This document shows, one piece after another, positions 1 to 6,960 of a stretch of DNA of 39,115 nt; within the stretch, counting starts at the first letter, position 1; every line of letters starts with the position of its first letter. The notes below the pieces were generated by a model. The model was given only the letters and a program-made list of their open reading frames with translations. It had not been told where the DNA came from and searched no databases. The position numbers and the translations under genes are program-made. The DNA comes from Methylococcaceae bacterium NSP1-2 (GTDB lineage: Bacteria > Pseudomonadota > Gammaproteobacteria > Methylococcales > Methylomonadaceae): positions 1-39,115 of the forward strand of contig NQJH01000027.1 in assembly GCA_002256685.1 (NCBI GenBank), given 5' to 3'.

Positions 1-633
1 TGTCGCACCTGCTTTACCAAGTGAAATCAAGTTGTGTTCTGAATTTGATACTTCACCGATAACAGCATGACAATCAGCCATTACTTTACGCATTTCACCC
101 GAACGCATTCTGATCGTTGCATGTGCGCCATCTTTAGCCACAAGCTGCACCGATGTGCCTGCACTTCTAGCAATTTGCGCGCCTTTACCTGGCTTTAATT
201 CTACACAATGAACTGTTGTACCCATCGGAATATTTCTCAATGGCATACAATTGCCTGGCTTAACAGGCACGGTTTCCGAAGAAATAATCTCTTGCCCAAC
301 TACAAGACCCTTAGGCGCGATAATATATCTACGCTCACCGTCTTTGAACAAAATCAGCGCAATATTGGCTGTTCTGTTTGGGTCATATTCCAAGCGCTCA
401 ACAACGGCTGGAACATCCGTTTTATTCCGTTTGAAATCAATAATACGGTAGTGTTGCTTATGACCACCACCGACATGACGTGTTGTGATACGCCCCTGAT
501 TATTACGACCACCACTTTTGCTCTTTTTAGCGAGCAAAGGAGCATAAGGCTTGCCTTTATGCAATTCATCATTTTTGATGCGTATTACAAACCGTGATCC
601 TGGTGACGTTGGTTTTGACTTTACAATCGCCAT
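1..633 (-). CDS. rplB: 50S ribosomal protein L2, 3' end cut by window edge
   Basis: Ribosomal protein L2 is a primary 23S rRNA binder of the large subunit and is needed for peptidyl-transferase centre assembly and subunit joining. The reading frame opens with MAIVKSKPTSPGSRFVIRI and runs 211 codons to the window edge without a stop. The family is about 275 residues long, so the C-terminal quarter, including the conserved histidine loop, lies outside. Recognisable family blocks include GGRNNQGRITTRHVGGGHK in the N-terminal third and the RNA-binding stretch GTSVQLVAKDGAHATIRMRS near residues 170-190. It follows rplW by 41 nt, as the S10 cluster predicts. The gene is normal as far as it can be seen. 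Confidence 0.97.
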   Translation of the reverse strand, partial: MAIVKSKPTSPGSRFVIRIKNDELHKGKPYAPLLAKKSKSGGRNNQGRITTRHVGGGHKQHYRIIDFKRNKTDVPAVVERLEYDPNRTANIALILFKDGERRYIIAPKGLVVGQEIISSETVPVKPGNCMPLRNIPMGTTVHCVELKPGKGAQIARSAGTSVQLVAKDGAHATIRMRSGEMRKVMADCHAVIGEVSNSEHNLISLGKAGAT

Positions 634-674
634 GCTTTCTACCGTTTCCTATTGATCTTTCACTTTAACTAAAA

Positions 675-974
675 TTAAGCAGCAGAGAATTCTATGTCGT
701 GACCTGGCTTAAGTTTCACATAAGCCTTTTTCCAATCAGACCGTTGACCTAATGATTTGCCAAACCTTTTCTGTTTGCCTTTAACGTTTAAAACTCGAAC
801 CGAGTCAACTTCAACACTAAACATCATTTCTACTGCACTTTTAACTTGTTTTTTGGTCGCTTGTTTTTGCACTTTAAAAACAAATTGTTTATCTTTTTCG
901 GCGGCAACTGTACTTTTCTCAGAAATAATCGGTGCTTCAAGTACACTTGCCAATTGGTATCTGTTTACGCTCAT
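675..974 (-). CDS. rplW: 50S ribosomal protein L23
   Basis: L23 binds domain III of 23S rRNA at the polypeptide exit tunnel and is the docking site for trigger factor and SRP. The product is 99 residues, the normal bacterial length. The N-terminal block LEAPIISEKST and the central KVQKQATKKQVKSAVEMMF match the family, and the C-terminal RFGKSLGQRSDWKKAYVKL is the usual conserved end. The start codon overlaps the rplD stop in an ATGA arrangement (4 nt), implying translational coupling inside the S10 cluster. No irregularity is seen. Confidence 0.98.
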   Translation of the reverse strand: MSVNRYQLASVLEAPIISEKSTVAAEKDKQFVFKVQKQATKKQVKSAVEMMFSVEVDSVRVLNVKGKQKRFGKSLGQRSDWKKAYVKLKPGHDIEFSAA

Positions 975-1591
975 GCTAAACGCTCCTCTAATTGTTTCAG
1001 GGCAGTTGGCGTAGCGATAACTTTATCAGCCGCAACCAATAACACTGGACTCAAGTTAGCAGCTTCGACCACTTCGACATAAGGAATATTTCTTGATGCT
1101 AAGGCTAGATTTTCGTCCACACTATCAACAATAATCAATATACGTTTAGCATCGATCAGTTTTAATTTTTCGTTCAGTTCTTTGGTTTTTACAGTAGTAG
1201 GGATAATATCACTGCTCACTACTAAGCGGTCTTGTCTCAATAATTCAGACAAAATCGAACGAATACCAACACGAAACATTTTTTTGTTTAGCTTCTGCTC
1301 GTAGTTTCTAGGTCTCGCTGCGAAGGCAACACCCCCCGTCCGCCAAACTGGGCTACGAGTTGTTCCCGCTCTTGCACGACCTGTACCCTTTTGTCGCCAA
1401 GGTTTTGCACCACCACCACTCACATCGGAGCGTGTTTTTTGTGCCTTAGTACCAGCACGCGCCCCCGCCATATAGCGAACAACTAACTGATGAACTAATG
1501 TTTCATTAAAAGACTGACCAAAAACAGCTTCATTAACTTCGACTGTTCCAGCAGCATCTTGTGTATTTAAAGCAGGTATTTGCAAACCCAT
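971..1591 (-). CDS. rplD: 50S ribosomal protein L4
   Basis: L4 is an early-assembly large-subunit protein whose internal loop lines the exit tunnel. In E. coli it also represses its own S10 operon. The 206-residue product has the tunnel-loop signature KPWRQKGTGRARAGTTRSP (about residues 63-81) followed by WRTGGVAFAARPR, and the C-terminal helix-rich SILSELLRQDRLVV block. It sits 3 nt after rplC and overlaps rplW by 4 nt. The S10 leader that L4 would act on is absent here because rpsJ follows tuf almost directly, so E. coli-type autoregulation is doubtful (inference). Confidence 0.98.
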   Translation of the reverse strand: MGLQIPALNTQDAAGTVEVNEAVFGQSFNETLVHQLVVRYMAGARAGTKAQKTRSDVSGGGAKPWRQKGTGRARAGTTRSPVWRTGGVAFAARPRNYEQKLNKKMFRVGIRSILSELLRQDRLVVSSDIIPTTVKTKELNEKLKLIDAKRILIIVDSVDENLALASRNIPYVEVVEAANLSPVLLVAADKVIATPTALKQLEERLA

Positions 1592-1594
1592 AGC

Positions 1595-2245
1595 TTAACC
1601 TTTATTCCGCATTTTCATGGCAGGAGTAATAACTACATCACCACCCTTAGCTCCAGGCACAGAACCTTTCACTAAAATCAAATTTCTTTCGGTATCAATC
1701 GCATGAATGATCAAATTCTGGATGGTGACTTTTTCCGCACCCATATGACCTTCCATTTTTTTACCTTTAAACACACGTCCAGGTGTTTGATTCATACCAA
1801 TAGAACCCAATACTCTATGTGAACGTGAGTTACCATGAGTAGCGTCTTGCATACTAAAATTGTGACGTTTTATACCACCAGCAAAACCTTTACCAATACT
1901 TTTTCCTTGAACATCAACTACTTGACCTACAGAAAAAATATCTAGTGGTAATGGAGAACCGGCAGATAAATCAGTACCTTCGCCATCTTCGAGTCTAAAC
2001 TCCCAAAGACCACGTCCAGCTGTCACATTAGCCGCTGCATAGTGACCTGCCATTGCTTTATTGACTCTTGAAGATTTTTTATCGCCCGCTGCTACTTGAA
2101 CAGCACGATAACCATCAACCTCAATACTTTTAACCTGAGTAACTCTATTTGAGTCAATCTGGAGAACAGTAACAGGGACTGACGTTCCATCTTCACAAAA
2201 AACTCTGGTCATACCACATTTACGACCAATAAGACCTATTGACAT
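1595..2245 (-). CDS. rplC: 50S ribosomal protein L3
   Basis: L3 is one of the first proteins to bind 23S rRNA, and its central extension reaches the peptidyl-transferase centre. The product is 216 residues (E. coli 209). It begins MSIGLIGRKCGMTRVF and contains the tip region GNSRSHRVLGSIGMNQTPGR, which includes the conserved glutamine that PrmB methylates in E. coli, followed by VFKGKKMEGHMG. It lies 18 nt after rpsJ and 3 nt before rplD. No anomaly is visible. Confidence 0.98.
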   Translation of the reverse strand: MSIGLIGRKCGMTRVFCEDGTSVPVTVLQIDSNRVTQVKSIEVDGYRAVQVAAGDKKSSRVNKAMAGHYAAANVTAGRGLWEFRLEDGEGTDLSAGSPLPLDIFSVGQVVDVQGKSIGKGFAGGIKRHNFSMQDATHGNSRSHRVLGSIGMNQTPGRVFKGKKMEGHMGAEKVTIQNLIIHAIDTERNLILVKGSVPGAKGGDVVITPAMKMRNKG

Positions 2246-2263
2246 CTGCCAATTCCTCTACTT

Positions 2264-2575
2264 TTAATTCAACTTTATCTGAACATCAACGCCTGCCGCA
2301 AGATCCAGCTTCATCAGCGCATCTACGGTTTTTTCAGTCGGTTCGACAATATCCAGTAATCGTTTATATGTTCTCAATTCATATTGATCTCTCGCATCTT
2401 TATTGACGTGCGGAGAAATCAAAATCGTAAAACGTTCTTTTTTAGTAGGCAAGGGAATGGGACCTTTGACTTGCGCCCCCGTTCTTCTTGCTGTTTCTAC
2501 TATCTCACCAGCCGATTGATCGATCAATTTGTGATCGAATGATTTCAACCGAATTCTGATAGTTTGATTAGCCAT
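2264..2575 (-). CDS. rpsJ: 30S ribosomal protein S10 (NusE)
   Basis: S10 is a small-subunit head protein and, as NusE, the partner of NusB in transcription antitermination. The 103 residues match the family end to end: IRIRLKSFDHKLIDQSAGEI at the N-terminus, the loop GAQVKGPIPLPTKKERFTIL in the middle, and HVNKDARDQYELRTYKRLL later. The gene starts only 5 nt after the tuf stop, so the str and S10 groups appear joined in one transcription unit. There is no room for an S10 leader or separate promoter upstream. Its antitermination partner nusB is encoded at 21012-21449. Confidence 0.98.
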   Translation of the reverse strand: MANQTIRIRLKSFDHKLIDQSAGEIVETARRTGAQVKGPIPLPTKKERFTILISPHVNKDARDQYELRTYKRLLDIVEPTEKTVDALMKLDLAAGVDVQIKLN

Positions 2576-2580
2576 ATTTA

Positions 2581-3771
2581 TTACTCGATGATTGACGCAA
2601 CAACACCCGCACCAACTGTACGACCGCCCTCACGAATTGCAAAACGCAAGTTATCTTCCATAGCAATAGAAGAAATTAGCTTAACTTTTACAGAAATATT
2701 ATCACCAGGCATAACCATTTCTACGCCTTCTGGCAACTCAACTGCACCGGTTACGTCAGTGGTTCTAAAATAGAACTGTGGACGATAACCTTCAAAGAAA
2801 GGTGTATGACGACCACCTTCATCTTTTGATAGGATGTAGATTTCTGCATTGAAATAAGCATGTGGCTTAATGGTGTTTTTGTGAGCCAAAACTTGACCAC
2901 GTTCAACATCATCTCTTTTAGTGCCTCTTAACAACAAACCTACGTTGTCGCCCGCTTCGCCTTGATCCAACAATTTACGGAACATTTCAACGCCAGTAAC
3001 AGTAGTAGTAACGGTTGGTCTAATACCAACGATTTCAACTTCCTGACCAACTTTTATTATACCACGTTCAATACGACCAGTTACCACTGTACCGCGACCA
3101 GAAATTGAGAATACATCCTCAACAGGCATCAAGAATGCACCATCCACAGCTCTTTCAGGCAGAGGAATATAGGTGTCTAATGCTTCAACTAGTTTGATAA
3201 CAGATGGCTCACCAATTTCGCTTTGATCGCCTTGTAAGGCTAATAAAGCAGAACCTTTGATAATTGGCGTGTCATCACCAGGGAAATCGTACATATCCAA
3301 CAATTCTCTGAGTTCCATTTCCACCAATTCGATTAACTCTTCATCGTCAACCATATCAGCTTTATTCAAAAATACCACAATATAAGGAACACCAACCTGT
3401 CTTGATAACAGGATATGCTCTCTAGTCTGTGGCATAGGACCATCAGCAGCTGAACAAACTAAAATTGCGCCATCCATTTGCGCAGCACCCGTAATCATGT
3501 TTTTTACATAGTCAGCATGACCTGGGCAATCAACGTGGGCATAATGACGCACAGTTGATTCATACTCAACATGCGAAGTTGCGATGGTGATACCACGCGC
3601 TCTTTCTTCAGGTGCGTTATCGATTTGATCGAATGCTTTAACAATACCACCGTGTAATCTAGCCATTACAGTTGTCAAAGCAGCTGTTAATGTCGTCTTA
3701 CCGTGGTCAACGTGACCGATTGTACCTACGTTGACATGCGGTTTACTGCGTGAAAATTTTTCTTTGGCCAT
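2581..3771 (-). CDS. tuf: Elongation factor Tu
   Basis: EF-Tu is the GTPase that delivers aminoacyl-tRNA to the ribosomal A site. The 396-residue product carries the G1 motif GHVDHGKT (about residues 19-26), switch I ending in RGITI, G3 motif DCPGHADYV, G4 motif NKAD and G5 motif GSALLAL, followed by the two beta-barrel domains. Length and motifs are intact. The surface loop LAHKNTIKPH replaces the more common LAKPGTIKPH of domain 3, a minor variation. Spacing is 26 nt after fusA and 5 nt before rpsJ. No second tuf copy is present beside the tRNA cluster at 18950-19390, where many gammaproteobacteria carry one. Confidence 0.98.
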   Translation of the reverse strand: MAKEKFSRSKPHVNVGTIGHVDHGKTTLTAALTTVMARLHGGIVKAFDQIDNAPEERARGITIATSHVEYESTVRHYAHVDCPGHADYVKNMITGAAQMDGAILVCSAADGPMPQTREHILLSRQVGVPYIVVFLNKADMVDDEELIELVEMELRELLDMYDFPGDDTPIIKGSALLALQGDQSEIGEPSVIKLVEALDTYIPLPERAVDGAFLMPVEDVFSISGRGTVVTGRIERGIIKVGQEVEIVGIRPTVTTTVTGVEMFRKLLDQGEAGDNVGLLLRGTKRDDVERGQVLAHKNTIKPHAYFNAEIYILSKDEGGRHTPFFEGYRPQFYFRTTDVTGAVELPEGVEMVMPGDNISVKVKLISSIAMEDNLRFAIREGGRTVGAGVVASIIE

Positions 3772-3797
3772 GAGTTAATACCTTGTGTTATTCAATT

Positions 3798-5888
3798 TTA
3801 TGAAGATTTTTTAATGATTGCTTCTGCTATATGTGCAGGTGTTTCATTGTATTTTTCAAACTGCATACTGTATGTAGCTCGCCCCTGCGTTGCTGATCGC
3901 AAATCAGTTGCATAACCAAACATTTCCGCCAACGGCACTTCGCAGCTAACTATCTTACCTGATGGTGTATCATCCATTCTGTGAATGATACCACGTCGCC
4001 TGTTAATATCACCGACAACATCACCCATATATTCTTCAGGTGTAGAGACTTCGACTTTCATTATCGGTTCAAGCAACACTGGATTTGCTTTTCTTGCACC
4101 TTCTCTAAAGCACATAGAACCTGCAATTTTGAAAGCCATTTCGTTCGAATCAACATCATGATACGAACCGTCAAATAAAGACACTTTTACATCCAAAACA
4201 GGGTAGCCAGCAAGAACACCACTTTTCAGTTGCTCTTGAACTCCCTTATCCACTGCTGGTATATATTCCTTTGGAACAACGCCGCCAACAATTTCATTAA
4301 CAAATTCGTAACCAGTCCCCGTTTCCTTTGGTTCAATTCGTAACCAGACGTGACCATATTGTCCACGACCACCTGATTGCTTTATAAACTTACCTTCCTG
4401 TTCAACTGACTGACGAACTGTTTCTCTATACGCTACTTGTGGAGCACCCACATTAGCTTCAACATTAAATTCTCTTTTCATGCGATCCACAATAATTTCA
4501 AGATGGAGTTCACCCATTCCAGAAATAATTATTTGACCGGATTCCTCATCCGTATGCACACGGAATGAAGGGTCTTCCTGAGCTAGCTTACTCAAAGCAA
4601 CGCTCATTTTTTCCTGATCTGCTTTAGTTTTAGGCTCTACTGCCACCGAAATAACTGGATCAGGAAACTCCATGCGCTCAAGAACAATAACATCCTTAAA
4701 GTCACATAGTGTATCACCTGTGGTGGTGTCTTTAAGACCAATTGCCGCAGCGATGTCACCCGCGCAAACTGTTTTAACCTCTTCCCTGCTATTGGCGTGC
4801 ATCTGTACGATACGACCGACGCGCTCTCGTTTCATTTTAACAGAATTATAAATGCTATCACCAGAACTGAGTATGCCAGAATACACTCTGAAGAAAGTCA
4901 ATGTGCCAAAAGGATCAGAAACTATCTTAAACGCTAATGCCGAAAAAGGTTCGTTGTCATCCGCATGTCGATACGACTCTGTCTCGCCATCTTCAAGTAC
5001 ACCTGAGATAGCCTTAACATCAGTCGGTGCTGGCATATATTCAACAACAGCATCTAGCATTGCTTGAACGCCTTTGTTTTTAAAGGCTGAACCACAAAAA
5101 GCGGGGACTATTCGATTCGCTATTGTTTGAATACGAATACCGCATCTTATTTCTTCATTCGTCAAAACACCTTCTTCAAGATATTTTTCGGTAAATTCTT
5201 CACTCGCTTCAGCTGCCGCCTCAACAATATATTCCCGCCATTTTTCACAGAGTGCCTGCATAGTGACTGGAATTTCCTTTTCCTGAAAAGTCATACCCAT
5301 ATTGGCTTCATCCCAATAGATAGCTTTCATTTTAATGAGATCAACAACCCCTTCAAAACTATCTTCAGCACCAATAGGTAACTGCATGGGTATAGCATTG
5401 CCGCCTAAACGCGTCTTAATCTGCTCAATGACTCTTAGAAAGTCAGCACCAGAGCGATCCATTTTATTAACAAAGACCAATCTAGGCACATGATACTTAT
5501 CGGCTTGTCGCCACACCGTTTCCGATTGTGGCTCAACCCCACCTACCGCACAAAAAACAGCGCAGGCTCCATCTAGCACACGCAATGAACGCTCAACTTC
5601 GATGGTAAAATCAACATGCCCAGGCGTATCAATAATATTAATACGATGTTGTGGAAATTGCTTCTCCATGCCACTCCAAAAACAAGTGGTCGCTGCGGAG
5701 GTTATGGTAATACCTCGTTCTTGCTCCTGCTCCATCCAATCCATGATGGCTGCACCGTCATGTACCTCACCTATTTTGTGAGATACGCCTGTATAGTAAA
5801 GTACGCGCTCTGTTGTTGTGGTTTTACCCGCATCAATGTGAGCCATAATACCTATATTACGATAATACTCTATTGGAGTTTTACGCAC
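3798..5888 (-). CDS. fusA: Elongation factor G
   Basis: EF-G is the GTPase that drives translocation and, with RRF, ribosome recycling. The 696 residues (E. coli 704) begin RNIGIMAHIDAGKTTTTERV, the G1 loop. The G2 region ERGITITSAATT, G3 DTPGHVDF, G4 NKMD and G5 GSAFKNKG follow. Domain III-V landmarks such as FRVHTDEESGQIIISGMGEL and the domain IV start GKFIKQSGGRGQYGHVW are all present. It lies 26 nt after rpsG and 26 nt before tuf in the str operon order. No truncation or frameshift is seen. Confidence 0.98.
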   Translation of the reverse strand: MRKTPIEYYRNIGIMAHIDAGKTTTTERVLYYTGVSHKIGEVHDGAAIMDWMEQEQERGITITSAATTCFWSGMEKQFPQHRINIIDTPGHVDFTIEVERSLRVLDGACAVFCAVGGVEPQSETVWRQADKYHVPRLVFVNKMDRSGADFLRVIEQIKTRLGGNAIPMQLPIGAEDSFEGVVDLIKMKAIYWDEANMGMTFQEKEIPVTMQALCEKWREYIVEAAAEASEEFTEKYLEEGVLTNEEIRCGIRIQTIANRIVPAFCGSAFKNKGVQAMLDAVVEYMPAPTDVKAISGVLEDGETESYRHADDNEPFSALAFKIVSDPFGTLTFFRVYSGILSSGDSIYNSVKMKRERVGRIVQMHANSREEVKTVCAGDIAAAIGLKDTTTGDTLCDFKDVIVLERMEFPDPVISVAVEPKTKADQEKMSVALSKLAQEDPSFRVHTDEESGQIIISGMGELHLEIIVDRMKREFNVEANVGAPQVAYRETVRQSVEQEGKFIKQSGGRGQYGHVWLRIEPKETGTGYEFVNEIVGGVVPKEYIPAVDKGVQEQLKSGVLAGYPVLDVKVSLFDGSYHDVDSNEMAFKIAGSMCFREGARKANPVLLEPIMKVEVSTPEEYMGDVVGDINRRRGIIHRMDDTPSGKIVSCEVPLAEMFGYATDLRSATQGRATYSMQFEKYNETPAHIAEAIIKKSS

Positions 5889-5914
5889 TGCTACTTAACA
5901 GACTTGTGTACTAA

Positions 5915-6385
5915 TTACCAACGGTAATGAGAGAAGGCTTTATTAGCTTCTGCCATTCTATGGGTATCTTCACGCTTTTTAGCTGCTGAGCCTCTGCTTT
6001 CAAAAGCATCCATCAACTCACCCGCCAATTTGGCAGACATATTTCTTTCATTTCTTTTGCGTGACGCATCAATCAACCAACGCATTGCTAATGCCATGCG
6101 ACGTGAAGGACGTACTTCAACAGGAACCTGATAGGTTGCACCACCTACGCGACGAGATTTAACTTCGACTCTAGGCTGAACATTTTCTAGTGCTTTAGAC
6201 AACACTTCCAATGGTTCACTGTGTCCTTTGCCTTCGATTACATCCAAAGCACCATAAACGATGCCTTCAGCAATTGATTTTTTGCCACTTTCCATAATCA
6301 TATTCATAAATTTAGTCAGCATCACGCTGCCAAATCTTGGATCTGGAATAATCTCTCTTTTTGTAGCGACTCTTCTTCTAGACAT
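5915..6385 (-). CDS. rpsG: 30S ribosomal protein S7
   Basis: S7 is the primary assembly protein of the 30S head and contacts the E-site tRNA. The 156-residue product starts MSRRRVATKREIIPDPRFGS and includes the conserved VGGATYQVPVEVRPSRR block and the C-terminal REDTHRMAEANKAFSHYRW. Only 14 nt separate it from rpsL. In E. coli S7 represses translation through the much longer rpsL-rpsG spacer. The short spacer here argues against the same hairpin target (inference). Confidence 0.98.
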   Translation of the reverse strand: MSRRRVATKREIIPDPRFGSVMLTKFMNMIMESGKKSIAEGIVYGALDVIEGKGHSEPLEVLSKALENVQPRVEVKSRRVGGATYQVPVEVRPSRRMALAMRWLIDASRKRNERNMSAKLAGELMDAFESRGSAAKKREDTHRMAEANKAFSHYRW

Positions 6386-6399
6386 TTCTCATCAACCTA

Positions 6400-6777
6400 C
6401 TATTTGCCTTTAGGGCGTTTTGTTCCATATTTAGAACGACCACATTTTCTATTGGTCACTCCTGAAGCATCCAAACTACCACGCACAACGTGATATCGCA
6501 CACCCGGCAAATCCTTTACACGACCGCCTCTTATTAGAACTACAGAATGCTCTTGAAGATTATGACCCTCGCCACCAATATAGCTACTAACTTCAGCACC
6601 ATTCGTTAACCGGACTCTAGCAACTTTACGCATAGCCGAGTTTGGTTTTTTAGGCGTTGTTGTATAAACGCGTGTACAAACGCCTCTACGCTGAGGACAT
6701 GCCTCCAATGCTGGAACATTGCTTTTTTCAATTTTTTTAGCACGCGGCTTACGAACCAATTGGTTGATCGTGGCCAT
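6400..6777 (-). CDS. rpsL: 30S ribosomal protein S12
   Basis: S12 sits at the decoding centre and tunes accuracy. The 125 residues match the family from MATINQLVRKPR to the C-terminal KYGTKRPKGK. The streptomycin-determining regions are the sensitive wild type: lysines are kept in TTPKKPNSAMRK and in GGRVKDLPGVRYH. The aspartate after the second lysine is the residue methylthiolated by RimO in E. coli. A GGAG ribosome site precedes the ATG. The gene follows a 183-bp gap after rpoC that carries a good promoter. Confidence 0.98.
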   Translation of the reverse strand: MATINQLVRKPRAKKIEKSNVPALEACPQRRGVCTRVYTTTPKKPNSAMRKVARVRLTNGAEVSSYIGGEGHNLQEHSVVLIRGGRVKDLPGVRYHVVRGSLDASGVTNRKCGRSKYGTKRPKGK

Positions 6778-6897
6778 ATTTTATCTACTCCAGTTTACAA
6801 ATTAATTGTCAGATAACTACCGAACCGTAACACAGATACATACGCCATTACAGTGTTTCAATCCAACTCAAAGCCCTATAGCTTATGTGAGCTGAAC

Positions 6898-6926
6898 ATA
6901 TTACTGGTTAATCTGCATTAGGTCAA
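6898..6926 (-). promoter_or_regulatory. Predicted sigma70 promoter of the rpsL-rpsG-fusA-tuf-S10 unit
   Basis: Reading the minus strand, TTGACC (6921-6926) is followed after exactly 17 nt by TAATAT (6898-6903). That is five of six matches in each hexamer at optimal spacing. Transcription would start near 6890, giving a leader of about 113 nt before rpsL. The box lies in the 183-bp rpoC-rpsL gap, where an internal promoter is expected. Only the sequence match supports it. Confidence 0.65.
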
Positions 6927-6960
6927 GCTCATTTTTTTAATAGACTATTTTTAGCCTCTT

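Noticed and set aside
6851..6872. GTTTCAATCC as a CRISPR repeat start
   Set aside because: It is a single occurrence with no regularly spaced copies or spacers.
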